From positions 390,936,674-391,000,673 of the forward strand of contig CM062289.1 of NCBI GenBank assembly GCA_031216915.1: 64,000 bases of DNA. Direction: 5' to 3'. The notes beneath the pieces were generated by a model. That model worked only from the letters and a program-made list of their open reading frames with translations, had not been told where the DNA came from and ran no database searches. Positions 1 through 11,770 of this stretch are shown here, in pieces (positions within the stretch are counted from its first letter, which is position 1; each line of letters begins with the position of its first letter). The DNA is from Pictodentalium vernedei. Lineage: Eukaryota; Mollusca; Scaphopoda; Dentaliida; Dentaliidae. A program made the translations under genes and the position numbers.

Positions 1-1790
1 CCCTGTGCACCCAAATACCCCCTATCTCTACGCATCTTCTCTACACCCAACACTCGAAGACGAACTGCTTGGTGACATCCCATTCTTCCCAATCTCGCCG
101 ATAAGCATGCTAATCCTTTCCTTTGTGTCGTCCACATTCTTTCACCCCAATTCCCCATTATACTTCCAGGGAATATTACTATGTTAGACTGGTATTTTGG
201 CCATTCTTATAGAAAAGTGTTACAGTGTCTCCTCTGCACCTAAATTATACATTTGGCACTCATTTTCACTGACTTTTCCATTTTCGCCCAGCTCCCGCGA
301 CGTCGGCTTGAGCAGCACTCACCCACCAAAGGTACCATCAAGGTACTCTTCAAAAACCCGGCTTCTCTTTATAACGCAGGCCACCCAAAGACCTATCGCC
401 AGTTTAGGTTACAATCTTCCACGACACTTTTTCTGACAATTTTATGCCTCCTCGGCGAAAGGTCGATGGCATATTGTTTTACCTCTGTCTGTTGGTCCGT
501 CCGCATACGGGGTACAGGATTTGTCCGCCTTGCGCCTCTTACAGTTTTCAAGCTAGAACCATTTTGTTTTACAAGGTATTTATACATATCAAAGATGTGC
601 ATACCGCTAGGAATTTGATTTTGTTCAATTTTTCACGAAATTACTGGTTGTTGAACTTAGTATTTTTTTGTGAAATTTCGAATATAGTGTTTAATTTTGA
701 AGGATGTGTACAGATATGTTTGCTAATATAGTCAGTGAATAGTTATTTTTTTATTACAATGTGTTGATGTAACGCCATTTAATATAATATATTATGAATT
801 AATTATACCAAATGGAGGTGACAAACTGAAAGTTTCGTGCCATTGAATTCATATTTACCAGACTTCGAAATATTTATTTTGCTAAATATGATCCAGTTTT
901 AGGTATTTTGAAATAAATATGTAAATTAAAGGTCACGGTAGAACTCGAGGGGGGGGGGGGCGGGGCATCACGTGTCTTACAGACACAGCACATGTACGAG
1001 TAACAAATCACTGTTTGCTCTTGAACCTCCTATGTCCATGTGCTCTGTGTGGGGGAGGGGGGGGGGGTGTTTCAGTCTAGTTTTTACCTGGGTTGTTCCT
1101 ACTTCTAAGTCCGAGATCTCCATTGAGCAGTTCTCTATTTAACTCCTTCACCTGGTTCATCCACCCGGTCTTTGTGTATGATTTCCAAATATTCTGGAAC
1201 ATTAGTTTACACCTCGGCTGTCGGGGAGATTAACCAAACAGAGTTTCATTAAGTCTATCCTGTCCTTGATCCTCATCCACCCAACCTCACCCTTGACTGA
1301 TTTTAGTGCTGTGATATTACTCCACCCTGTTATCCATCGGTCTGCATCGTTCTGCGGGGTTTCCAAGTCCTGTATACTTTGTACTCCAACCATTTCCCAA
1401 GTGGTTTTCCTTACGAAAACCTTATTGAAGCTGTTTCGCTCTATAAGTTTCATTTCAGTACGGGTTCGCTTCCCCTTCACAGTTAGTTTATTCGTGTGGT
1501 TTCCGTAGATGCTTCTTCTCGTCATGTTAATCGTTACCCCCAAATACTCGTAGTTACCTGTCTCTCCAACACTAAGAGGCTTGCTGCTATCTTCCGGAAT
1601 ACAGAACTCCCCCAGGTGCCACTCATGGGATAACTTTCGAGTAGGTGCCACTCATGGGATAACTTTCCTTTTGCTTTCATTTAGTTCGAGCCTCCATTTG
1701 TTTATATATCTCTCAAGAATTGCCATCATTTTCTCTAGCCGTCTTTGCTTTCTGACACTATTACCATGTCGAAAAATAGCCCTGGGATCT
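1..1790 (-). mobile_element. Decayed LINE, RT C-terminal half to zinc-knuckle region
   Basis: Reading on the minus strand from about 1790 down, the translation shows the end of a LINE reverse transcriptase (AILERYINKWRLELNESK near 1690-1740, then NYEYLGVTI near 1540). A basic linker with WITGWSNITALKSVKGEVGW follows at 1270-1330. Further on come the C-terminal region (KIVRKSVVEDCNLNWR near 393-440) and a degenerate zinc-knuckle segment (ECQMYNLG) near 230-260. Stops and frame changes are common, so it is a dead copy, and its 3' end may lie beyond the window edge. Segments at 15165-15260 and 17880-18420 are related copies on the plus strand and confirm the family. The clade is not certain (Jockey/CR1/I-like). 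A poly-G tract sits at about 951-962 and another at about 1052-1067. Confidence 0.65.
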
Positions 1791-2229
1791 TCGGGCCCCC
1801 AACTACTACCCCCTAGTCGCAATGCAGGGGCCGTAGGCACACCTTTGTTGTTATGTTACTCAGAAAACCCGTAAAGATCTTTTTCTTTTCAGCTTTCTCC
1901 TAACTCGTGACTTCCTGACTCCTAGATCATGTTATGGTCAGTGTGGTTCTTACGAGGCTCGTACCTCCTGGACCACCCCGTCGCATTCGTGGCTTCCAGA
2001 CAACTGCTACCTGCTACAACAAATATTGTCATCCCTAGTCTTTAAGTATACTAACACCAACAGCTATCCACCTCCCTATCACCTAGTAGTAGCATTAGCT
2101 CCAGCAGTTTTCCCCACTACACATCTCCGATGACAACTACGACTTCTATGGCTATCGCTGTCTTCTATCACTGCTGTCAGCACTATATGGTGACAGTACA
2201 TTCCTACCTTCAGCCACTACTGCTGATTC

Positions 2230-2575
2230 CCATCCACTGCAAACTGGGTTCGGCGTTTCATTTGTTACAGCATTGGACTTGAAATCGAAGGTTCGATCCT
2301 AATCCGCTTCATCTGCATTGTGTCCTTTTGGCAAGGTACTTCATTCCACTGCTTGTGTGAGAGCTGGGTGGCCTCGTGTACTAATGTGTAGGACATGACG
2401 ACGGTACGCATGCTAAATCTGCTCTGTCGGAGTGAGTGGCAATCTGACAGTTACTCACAATTGACTGGCAATTCTTTCCCGGTACTCCGGCTTCCTCGAC
2501 CCGTAAAACTGTCTACCACGATATATGACCCACTCTCTTGAAGTTGTCTTTAAACTCAAAATAAACAAACAAGAA
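2230..2575 (+). mobile_element. tRNA-derived SINE, copy 1
   Basis: A tRNA-like head carries a B-box match (GGTTCGATCC, 2290-2299). A ~280-bp body follows with the conserved tail TACTCCGGCTTCCTC then CGTAAAACTGTC (about 2482-2511), ending in AAAATAAACAAACAAG. The same body and tail occur at 57500-57840 and 58807-59153, so this is a dispersed family and not a tRNA gene. RNA polymerase III promoter boxes and mobilisation by a partner LINE are inferred from the SINE class. Confidence 0.75.
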
Positions 2576-4620
2576 ACAATGTTCATTTATTGTCACTGTT
2601 GGTGCATAGGTAGGCCTATACACATCCTAACTTCTGTCGGCTTTCAGTAATTTTTTATAAAATCATATAAATACAACTTATTTGACATTTTTTGTCACAT
2701 TGAGCTTTTGTTCGTTTTTCATCAAGCTCTTACGGGCGGATGAACAGGTGGTCCTTTGTTCTGTCTCACTCGTGGTCGTCGAAAGAAATTGCAGGTCATT
2801 ATGCAATAATAACGGGGCCCATGACGTCGTTTTATAAAATCGCAGCGCGCTCGCTGTCAGGGTCCACCCTTGACTTGCAAGCCTGATGCAATCTAATAAA
2901 ACGAAAGGCCCTAGTCAAGCGTGTAGCATCTAGTCCCGTCATGCTGATCATAAAAAGGCCATGTATCGATCGCGTTTCGGTTAAACATGATATCCATTTA
3001 ATATATTGCTGACATGGCTGCTGAAAATGGCGTTCAGCACCAATTAATCAAAGTTAGGCTTCAGCTCATTGCTAGATATTAAACAGTTATAATGGTCTAC
3101 CGAACCTGCGTAATTTTCGAGGTTAACGGGGCATTTTTCCTTCTATTTTCTGATAATTCTTTTCTACGGACATTACATCGTGTTTCATGAGCACCAATAC
3201 GATTGCCAAGGTTAACGTCCATCTCCCCATGGGTCCACTGATCAATGAATTACTTGTCGCCATTGGCGTAGCCATGGTTAGATCGCCATCTTTTAATTCC
3301 CACGATAGAATCCCCACCTTTTCATGTGATTTTTTCTTAAACATGAACTCTACGATCTGTATTGGGCGGCAACTCCCCTAATGTAAATGCAGGTAACATA
3401 TCCGTACCACATTTAGAGTCAACTGCCGTTCTATCGAGTTTCAAAATGACCCTAGATAGCACTCTTTGAGAAGATTTTTTTCAAAATATTCACCAGGCGG
3501 TGCCCCCCCCCCCCCCCCCCAGTGAGAGGGCCACAAATCAGGACAAAAGTCAATCCGTTCTATAATCTCCCCGAAACACACTTCCGTGAAGACTGTGGCA
3601 TAACTTGCTTCCTCCCCCATGGCACCCTCCGAATGCGGTCCTCCTAAACACCGGAAAAACACAAAATGACACTAGAATGGCAAAACAAATATTTTTATAG
3701 TGTAAAAAAGTGATTTAATACATACCAGGGCCGAGATCTTAATGATAATTGACCATTTTTAAAAAAAAAAATTCTGTTTCAAACGGACTGAAAAGCCAGC
3801 GAGAAAAGATACTCAGTGAGAATGAGTCTGAACAACGAAATCAGAACTTCATAGGCCGTAATTGTGATGAGGTTGTCAGGTTGATTAGTAGCAGATTGCT
3901 AATCCCATTGTTTGTGAAAGATACTCAGTCAGTTAATTATGTGGTGATGGTCCTGAAAGGAAAAGTAACTGTGTTTTATTGCTCACTGCGAATATGATTG
4001 ATACATCAAATATTAGTTAATCGACCGGAAATTTTGGGGTTGAGTATTTCTAAAATAAATGTTATTCCGTGTCGTTTTTATGTGAATCCGATGTCACTCC
4101 GTAGTATCCTGTATCATTCCAGTCTTCAGGAGGACCCTTCGGAACAAACAAGTTTGTGGTTTCGCGCCTGCTTGCCGCCGAAACGTGTTTGATCAAGTCA
4201 ATTCTTCACTGAAGAAAGTGACCGTCCGCGCTGCCTTTCCAATTTTACGTTTGTCGACGGACTACGGAAATCGCGCGAAGAAAACGAAAAGCAACGATAA
4301 CCGGAGAGCATGCGCAATGTACCCTTGAAAACGCCGGAAGTCAAGTACATACAAACAAACGATCACAACTTGGCTGCGGAATAAAAGCCTTACAGGCGTG
4401 CGTTACTAACGATCAGGGAAAAGGTTTGTATTACTCAAGCCCACAATATACTTATTCTAAAAAATTTTAGTGTGAAATAAATCTCTAACATAATTTAAAA
4501 AGCCAAGGTTTTAACATATTTGTTGTGTAGTGTAGAAGATTGACGTGGTCGTCAATGAGTAACAGAACTCCAACATTCCGTAATTTTGCCTAAAAATAGT
4601 AAAATTAGATTCTAGAATTA
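2576..4620. other. Non-coding stretch, no recognised gene
   Basis: Only short unrelated open frames are present and none resembles a known protein. A run of C lies near 3506-3521. The 4200-4400 part is richer in CpG (CGCGCGAAG and similar) but shows no clear promoter architecture. I see nothing else to annotate. Confidence 0.5.
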
Positions 4621-4788
4621 TACAATAACATGATTTTGTAGGGCGTTATGGTTCATTAACGGCCCGGCAGAAATAATTAAGAGTCCAAGGGACTATTAGC
4701 GGCCCGAGACGGATTTCATTAACGGCCCGGCAGGTATAATTAAATGGGTAAAGCCAACTAAGTCTAAAGGCCAAGAATAGAGGGTTCC

Positions 4789-4875
4789 AGGTCAACTCGC
4801 CCTCGGATCAACTCGCCCCCGTCAGTTTTCCCGGGTCAACTCGCCCCCGATCGGGGGGCGAGTTGACCCGGGAAA
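4789..4875 (+). repeat. GGTCAACTCGCCC motif cluster, left arm
   Basis: Three copies of the word GGTCAACTCGCC (or GATCAACTCGCC) are followed by a perfect palindrome, CGGGTCAACTCGCCCCC meeting its complement GGGGGCGAGTTGACCCG around 4835-4872. The inverted counterpart is at 10992-11062. The arrangement resembles subterminal transposase-binding repeats; function is inferred only. Confidence 0.6.
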
Positions 4876-5019
4876 CTTTTTTTTGGGGGGGGGGGGGGGT
4901 GGGTAATTTTTTTCCAAAATTGGGGGGGGATGTGTAATTTTTTTTGGTTAAATTGCCGAGAAAAACTGAAAAATAATAACCGAAGTACTTACCTTCAAAA
5001 TTTGTAGACCGGGGTCCCG

Positions 5020-5985
5020 TTAAGGGCCTATATAAGTAATGAAATTTTGTTTATTTTGAAAATTCTCACCTCTGATATTCCTTCAATTTAAATTAAATAT
5101 ACACAAAATGTACATCAAAATGAAGGTTGGGATGTATAGAACAGGAAACACATACTTAATCAACTCATTGAGTCGGCTGTAGGCACCAGTGGTTCCTGGA
5201 AGTCTGCTGCCGTATTCGCACCAGAACTGATAATTTAATAATATTTCACGAAAACAACTTGATGCCAAATGTGCTTTACATATCCAAGAACAAAGCTAGG
5301 GGGATAAAATTTCTTCAAAACACGCGACAGAGCAACATTGGGGAAAATTCCAAAGCCTTTGCTTTTGTTTACGTATGAGTCTACTTTCGATTTCCGGTCG
5401 ACGTCATCGGACAGAAAAAGCTTGAAAAAGCAACGCCGTCTGAAATCAAATAATGAAAAAGATCGCCTTCATACAGTATGCTGTTATTAGATAGAGATTG
5501 CACAGTTGCCATACTCAGTGCAAGGTATCATGATACCTGTTGAAATTTCTTAGAATTACGATTTTGTTTTTGGATGCAAATTTGTGGTAACGAGTGATTT
5601 GCGCATGTCTGTCGAGCATGGAAACCATCTTCAATAAAAAATGCAGACAGTGTTGTCCTTTTCCAAAATGCAGTCCTACCGCTGTATTCGAAAGTGTTTT
5701 GAATGCCTAGCTTTGTTCTTGGATATATGAAGCACATTTGGCCACAAGCTGTTCTGATGAAATATTATTTTATTATCAGTTCTGGTGCGAATACGGTAGC
5801 AGACTTCGAGGAACCAGTGGTGCCTACTGTCGACTCTATGAGTTGATTACATATGTGTTTCGTGTTCTATACATCTCTACCTTCATTTTGATGTATAATT
5901 TGTGTATATTTAATCTGAATTTAAGGAATATGAGAGGTGAGAATTTCAAAATAAACAAAATTCCATTACTTATATAGGCCCTTAA
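5020..5985. mobile_element. Foldback MITE bounded by TTAA, ~280-bp terminal inverted repeats
   Basis: TTAAGGGCCTATATAAGTAAT at 5020 is mirrored by ATTACTTATATAGGCCCTTAA ending at 5985. The inverted arms (about 5020-5300 and 5705-5985) match almost throughout, including the pair AAGAACAAAGCTAG / CTAGCTTTGTTCTTGG. The centre (5306-5700) is unique to the element and non-coding. A second copy with inverted centre is at 15487-16110. TTAA at both ends is the target typical of piggyBac-type transposases, so it is probably a non-autonomous piggyBac-like element. Confidence 0.8.
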
Positions 5986-6479
5986 CGGCTGACATCTTAG
6001 TACACTATAAAAAATTTATTTGTGACACTTATCGTCATATATATGTTAAGTTGTGTTATTTATCTGTTAGAAACATCAAAATTATTTCCCAATTTCATTC
6101 CGAAGCGGCCGATATTTATAGTCAAACTGGGTCACCCAGTGCCCGAGCTTCCGGTAGACGGGTCCCCTATTACCGGTGCAATTAAAATATGCTTTTCTAT
6201 CGCCGGTGCTGTGGGAAATCGTGTGCGAATGAGTAGTCGAATGGAATTTATTTTTAAAAACGAATCAACGTAATGTAAATGAAGTACTTTGTGAGTGATC
6301 ACTTACCTGATTGGTGAGGAATCCAATCAGTTTAACATATCCCAGCAGTTTAAATCTTGTCTTTAAACATATAAAATCACCTCTGACTGTGAAATTAATG
6401 ATTCCCGAAGATTGACGAAATACTGAAAACAACACAATTATCCTGCAGTTGAATGATTTTTTTCCCCAAGAATAAATGA

Positions 6480-8177
6480 TTATTCACAGTGTGGACAAAG
6501 AAAGACTGCACCACATTTTATTACTGAAACCCGGGAACAGTATTTTAGATGGGTCCAGTGGCCACACTTGTCACATTGAGCCCACTTTACATAAGTCAAA
6601 GAAAAACACTCCGGGGATGAATCTGGAGAGTCCAATCCACAGACACAACACACTTCACATTCATTTTCGTTTATTTCGACATCATCATCAAAGCACATTG
6701 GAGTGCTGCTCGTTTGTAATAAATTGTCATCATCACCAATAGACTGATATTCAGTAAAATCAGATGAAAAGCTCATTGGAGGGCTGTATGGTTGAATCAA
6801 ACCTGAATAATCTGCATCACGATCATTCATCTGGGCATGGATGTCAACATGAATTTGCAGTTCATCACTACATGTATCTTCATTCAACATTTTGGCCATC
6901 AAGTTTCCATGGATGGAAGGTTTCCTTTGTTTGCTTTTTGGAGGAAGGGCTTCCTTTATTGTTATCTGAGAGAAAAAATCATTAGATGCATTATTTTCTG
7001 GAGTGGCATTTTCCGAAGTTGAATAAATTGTTGAAGGTGCCAGTGCTGTGTCCGGAATAGATTGGGGATTCAATGGATAGATCCCGGTAGCTCTGAATGC
7101 AGCCTGTAAGTTGTCCGAGGAAAGCCCCTTCAAGTACGACTTGGACGATAACTTACAGATGTCGTATTTGGTAACAACTCTACCTGGATTTCTCCTCAAA
7201 AATGACTGACATTCCTTGTAGTAAATTGTCTTCAATGGTCCGAAACATCCAACATCAAGGGGTTGAAGAATGTGACTTGCGTGGGGTGGCAACACAAAAA
7301 GAATAATGTTTTTCTTACTTGCCCATTCAACAATATCCACAGAAATATGGGAAGTGGCTCCATCATAAAGAAGCAAAATCTTTTCAGAATTTGTTGAACA
7401 GACAAACTTCCGGAAATGGTCGGCCAGATACTGTTTGAATATAAAACCATTGGACCAACCACTTTCAGAGCAAGAGCCACCAGCCCCATTAGGCGCACCT
7501 TCTAGTAAGTCAGTATTCCATCTTTTACCACGAAACACATAGAATGGTGGAATATTGTGCCCTATTGCATTCCCACTGCCTATGATAGTGATATTGCTGG
7601 ACTTGGGAGATGTGATGCACACAGATGATGTGTCTTTATGGCCAAGAACTTTAAGTGGACGGTGTTCGGTATTCAGGCCAGTTTCATCCAAATTGTATAT
7701 GTGTTGTGGTCGGTTTGTGAAGTTGTATTTATTCATAACACTTCCAAGTTCTGTATAATACTTGTCAACACATTGCCTGGAAACATTCCTGGCTCTTAAA
7801 AGAGATAGTTTCTGTGGTTTACGAAGTTTTAATTCTGGCCACCTGTTTAGAAATCCATAAAACCAGTTTTTACTTAATAAAGCACTTTTTCCAAGTTTGT
7901 TTAAAGAACTTGCATAATTCGATGCAACACTCAATGTATCTCGCCTTGCATATCCATAGCCTATGCTGTCTATATATACTATGTTGTTATATAGTTTCTC
8001 CTCTTCACTGGTTGAAAACAGACGAACAGGTCCTGGATTGATATCAGTATGTGCCTCAACCAGCCCGAGAGTGCGGTCCCGTAATGTGGATTCAGGCACA
8101 CCATATAATCGTGCTGCCTTATACACAGACACACCCTCTTTCACCACAATGTCGTATGCATCATCCAACTTCTTCAT
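6480..8177 (-). CDS. Pogo-family DDE transposase with C-terminal PHD-like finger
   Basis: A 565-codon uninterrupted frame. Residues 1-40 form a psq-type helix-turn-helix (GVSVYKAARLYGVPESTLRD). Residues 55-125 look like a CENP-B type DNA-binding domain. The DDE_1 catalytic core follows: D164 in YNLDETG, D272 in LLLYDGATSH and D308 in ILQPLDVGCFGPLK, with a D272-D308 gap of 35 residues. A low-complexity, acidic linker leads to a Cys/His-rich PHD-like finger at about 507-564 (CCVCG, CDKCGHWTH, CPHC). The protein would bind terminal repeats and cut and paste DNA in the nucleus. The frame continues open upstream of the first Met (about 8177-8218, KEKIKRRYD) to a TTTCAG sequence. The true start may therefore lie in an upstream exon. 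No inactivating change is visible in the frame, so a domesticated or recently active copy is possible. Confidence 0.88.
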   Translation of the reverse strand: MKKLDDAYDIVVKEGVSVYKAARLYGVPESTLRDRTLGLVEAHTDINPGPVRLFSTSEEEKLYNNIVYIDSIGYGYARRDTLSVASNYASSLNKLGKSALLSKNWFYGFLNRWPELKLRKPQKLSLLRARNVSRQCVDKYYTELGSVMNKYNFTNRPQHIYNLDETGLNTEHRPLKVLGHKDTSSVCITSPKSSNITIIGSGNAIGHNIPPFYVFRGKRWNTDLLEGAPNGAGGSCSESGWSNGFIFKQYLADHFRKFVCSTNSEKILLLYDGATSHISVDIVEWASKKNIILFVLPPHASHILQPLDVGCFGPLKTIYYKECQSFLRRNPGRVVTKYDICKLSSKSYLKGLSSDNLQAAFRATGIYPLNPQSIPDTALAPSTIYSTSENATPENNASNDFFSQITIKEALPPKSKQRKPSIHGNLMAKMLNEDTCSDELQIHVDIHAQMNDRDADYSGLIQPYSPPMSFSSDFTEYQSIGDDDNLLQTSSTPMCFDDDVEINENECEVCCVCGLDSPDSSPECFSLTYVKWAQCDKCGHWTHLKYCSRVSVIKCGAVFLCPHCE

Positions 8178-8295
8178 GTCGTATCTTCTTTTTATTTTCT
8201 CTTTGGCATTCTTCTGAAATTAGACAAATTATTCCACAATAAAAATTATGATCATCATATTGAAAATTGTGTTATAGTGCTGTATAGTGAGGAGC

Positions 8296-8553
8296 TTGAC
8301 TGGTAGAGTGCTGCAGGCCCAAATATGGGCTTTATTCTGAAGGCAGGTGCTGGAACTTATAGGCCTATTCAGTATAGACTTAATGTTCTGTGAATATGCT
8401 TTGCATTTTCTTTGAAGTTAAGTTATTTAATGTGCATGGATTTGCCTTGTTACAATTTATGGGAGAGTGCCTTTGGGCACTCTCCCATAAATTGTAACAA
8501 GGCAAGCACAAGTGAACAACTTTTGATGAATAATTCAGTACTCTAACAATTAA
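8296..8553. mobile_element. Palindromic TTAA MITE, family 1 (CTGGTAGAGTGCT ends)
   Basis: The left end is TTGACTGGTAGAGTGCT and the right end AGTACTCTAACAATTAA. The centre is a near-perfect hairpin: TGCCTTGTTACAATTTATGG then GAGAGTGCC, mirrored after a short loop (8443-8506). The pogo-like element around it is the probable host. Confidence 0.8.
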
Positions 8554-8659
8554 ATATGGCTAAAAGGATGCTTGCCAGGACATCTTTCCCCTCACAACCC
8601 CATTCACTCTCCCAAATTCATTCACCTTAAAATCACCAACCCCTCCCCTCTAAACCAAA

Positions 8660-8874
8660 ATGTTCAACAGCTCTCCCTTTCCTAAGCGCTTGTCGGGATT
8701 CAAGGCAAGCGCCTAGGAGAGCGAGTGCTGTCTTGGATTTTTTTTCAGGGGGAGGGGGGGGGGGGATCTTGTGCTCCACCACTCTCCCCCTCCATCCAAA
8801 TTTACAGCACTCCCTCTCCTAGGTGCTTGTCAGGAATCCTGGCAAGCACCAAGGAAAGAGAGTACTTTCCATTT

Positions 8875-8905
<31 letters not shown>

Positions 8906-9950
8906 GGTAGTAGAATATGTTGCCCCACCCATCTCCTTCCCTTTATAATAAATTCCCTCACCCTCCAAAAACCCCAATACTGGACAGAACACCATTCTCT
9001 AGGTGTTTGTCAGGATTCCTCTCAAGCACACAGGAACATGAGTGATATCCATGTTGTGGTTGTTTTTGAGCAGTGGGGGGAGGGGGGGGGGGGGTCAAAG
9101 CACCTGGGAGAACGAGTGCTGTCCATTTCTTCTTTTTTTGGTTGGGGGGGGGGGGGGTGCTAAAGCTATCTTGCCCCACCCATTGACACCCACCACCACC
9201 AACTCCCCCTAAAATCTCTCTCCCCTCCCAAAATAATTTGGACAGCAGTCCCTTTCCTAGGCACTTGCCTGGATAATCTTGGCCAACCCCACCCCCTCAA
9301 AAATCGATTCCTCGCACCTTCCCAAAATCATAAAAAATGGACAATACTCCCGTTCCTAAGCAGTTGCCAGGATTCCTGGCAAGCACCTAAGAAAGGGATT
9401 GGTGTCCATTTTTTTTAGTTTTTGATGTGGGGGGGGGGGGGGGGGGGGTGGGTATCTGGATATCTTGCCCCCACCATCCCTTGATAAAAAAAAGTCTTCC
9501 CCACCACCCCAAATGAATGGAACACCCACTTTCCTGGGCTCTTTCCAGAATTCCATCCCCCCCCCCCTCCAAAACGAAAAAATAAATGGTACAGCACTTA
9601 CAAGGGTTCTCTCCTGGGTCCCCCCCCCTTTCCAAAAAAATCCCCTCCCCCATCTGAAAACAAACCGCCTAAGAGAGAATGCTATCCATTTTTTAAAGTT
9701 TTTCGGGGTGGGATGAGGATATCTTGCCCCCCCCCCCCCCCCCCCCCCCCCCAAAAAAAATCAGATCTAACCAGGCCCCCCCCCCCCTCCCCGCCCAACC
9801 AGCAAAAAAATATTTGGTTACCACTCCCTTTCTTAGTCTTAGGTCGTTGTCACTGTCAGATTATCTTGCCACACTTATCCCCCTCCCCACCCCCCAAAGA
9901 GCTAAAAAAAACCCTGCTCGCCCCAGCACTCTGTTCCTCTTCTAGAATGA
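8660..9950. repeat. Degenerate hairpin array with long poly-G / poly-C runs
   Basis: A short palindrome of the type GTGCTTGTCAGGAATCCTGG + CAAGCACC recurs near 8690, 8825, 9003, 9255 and 9360, with decayed forms near 9535 and 9830. Each is followed by GAGTGCTGTCCATT-like sequence and a homopolymer run. The runs are G on the + strand from about 8752 to 9448 (up to about 20 nt) and C from about 9556 to 9790 (about 30 nt near 9726-9752). The open frames here encode only poly-Gly or poly-Pro and are not genes. Confidence 0.75.
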
Positions 9951-10990
9951 ATTATAATGACCCAATTTGGCAAGTACAAGGACTTCGAAATCATGATACT
10001 AAAGTGAAGACTAGCCTAGGCCTATTTATTTTTTTTCATAATTGGCTTAAACTGAGCAAAAAGCCTACGTTCTCCAAATGACGGTATGCCTATAGGCTAA
10101 TCTTAATATAATTGAACATAAGCGGGGATGACTGCCACTATTAAACTGGAAAAACATACCTTTATTGGTCGCATATCTGTAAATTCACCAAAATATTCTA
10201 TAATTCTTCAATAACTCCTTCCAAAAGCTATTAAATCTTTCCACAGTGCCACTTCAACAGTGATCTTTCTGGCCTAAAACGTCGGAAACCCGTTAACGTG
10301 TCATGACATGACCGCCGTATAACGTAACAAATTACCGGGTTACGTTCCTATCTGCCAAAATATTGACCGGAACAGATTGTAGTAGGCTGGTACCCCCATT
10401 TCAATGCCAGAATGAGCGAAAATGGGATATACACCGGTAATAGAGGACCACCGGTAATAGGGGACACGACCGTAATCATCCTTTTAGAAATTCCAAGAAT
10501 CAAAAACGTAAATCCTTTCATAGAAAACCCATGGAATAACAGGGAGCACATAAACACAATATACTAACATCTTGAAGTTGAAGGCAGACGATACAATGAC
10601 TGAATAAAAAACAAATCTGCAGGGACCATTCCACATGATATTCCTCGGCGGAAATCATTTGTGATTTGAATACATTTTCTCGAACTTCGGAAAAAACAAA
10701 CGTCTCCCCATTCCTCGGCGAAAAGGAAATAGGTTTTACTTCCCCATATATTTCTCGGCGATTTCAATACATTTTCATGTTTAATTAGTATAAATGTGTC
10801 TTTACGTGTTTTGTTCGAGTGCTGTAATCAACTTTATATTGTAATTTATATTGTAAAATAATAAAATATATATTATTGAAATAAAAAAATGCTGGTCTGG
10901 CTGGACTTCGTAATATTGTTGTAAATAATAGATTATAGTATTAAAATAAAAAACTTTGCTGATATAACTACGAGAGGTACGTTTTTTAAC
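9951..10990. other. Non-coding, right part of the pogo-like element and flank
   Basis: No coding similarity is seen. Three short repeats around CTCGGCG followed by AATACATTTTC occur at about 10638-10780. The rest is unique A+T-rich sequence. Confidence 0.4.
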
Positions 10991-10991
10991 T

Positions 10992-11062
10992 GGGGGTGAC
11001 TTGACCGGGGGCGACTTGACCCGTGGGCGAGTTGACCCGAGGGCGAGTTGACCCGTTCCTGA
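10992..11062 (-). repeat. GGTCAACTCGCCC motif cluster, right arm
   Basis: Four successive words of the form GGGCGAGTTGACCCG or GGGCGACTTGACC on the + strand are the inverted counterpart of 4789-4875. The flanking TGAATAGAGGG also pairs with the left arm. Together with the left cluster this defines an inner inverted-repeat pair about 6.2 kb apart. A stray degenerate pair (CAAGTCGCC, GGGTCAACTCGCC) lies at 12834-12857, outside the outer repeats. Confidence 0.55.
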
Positions 11063-11354
11063 ATAGAGGGCGGGATCGGGACGTTTCGGCCCTGGGATGT
11101 TTCGGCCTCGTAGAAAGAGGGTGTAGAGACAATGTAAATAAAATAGATTTAGCCGAAGAATGCTCTGACAATCTGTGCATGTACACTGATTTTCTGCCTG
11201 ACAGTACACATACTATTACTGTCACTACTGTTACTATTTCTTGGCCCCACTGATCACAGTGAAAACATGTTGTGGCTCCCGCATTATTCTCAGTTCATCA
11301 ATTATTCCATTGGTTGATTATCTGCATTATCAACACGGGAAGTGTTATTTTAAA

Positions 11355-11770
11355 TAATATTAAATCTGAAAAAAGTGTAATAACTTTGCGTTTATTTGTT
11401 GAAAACGCTGTGGTTGACCTTTTTCAATGAATAAACACGAAATTATTGGTGACAGATATATATAAAAATTTGGGTTAGTCTTATCTAGCAATGCGTTAAA
11501 TTATATTAAATCTGATAGAATTGTAACAATTTTGCATTTATTCGTTGAAAAAGCTGAAGTGAAACATTTTCAGTGAATATTTACGCAAAATTATTGAGAC
11601 AAATTTAGATAACAATTATTGTTACAGACGTATCTAGCAATTTATTAAACGAAATCTGGTAAAAATTGTAATAATTTAATAACAATTAATCTTAGTCTTA
11701 TATGGCAATTTATTAAAGTCAATGCAATCTGGTAAAACAATGTAGTAATTTTGCGTTTATTCGTATACTC
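11355..11770. repeat. A+T-rich degenerate tandem repeat, ~145-bp units
   Basis: The block TTAAATCTG, then GTAATAACTTTGCGTTTATT, recurs near 11363, 11505 and 11655 and in a shortened copy near 11720. Units have diverged strongly. There is no coding content. Confidence 0.5.

Larger units (their letters stand above)
6157..10472 (-). mobile_element. Pogo-like (Tc1/mariner) transposon carrying a transposase gene
   Basis: An inverted pair brackets the transposase gene: GGTCCCCTATTACCGGTG at about 6161-6178, and its reverse complement CACCGGTAATAG at 10432-10443 and CACCGGTAATAGGGGAC at 10449-10465. TA dinucleotides flank the proposed ends (6155-6156 and 10473-10474), as expected for the superfamily. 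The termini are inferred, because the sequences outside the core match only loosely. The element also contains a palindromic MITE (8296-8553) and the poly-G/C hairpin array (8660-9950), both probably later additions. Confidence 0.45.

Noticed and set aside
8725-9950. Long Gly-rich and Pro-rich open frames
   Set aside because: They are translations of poly-G/poly-C runs with no conserved domain.
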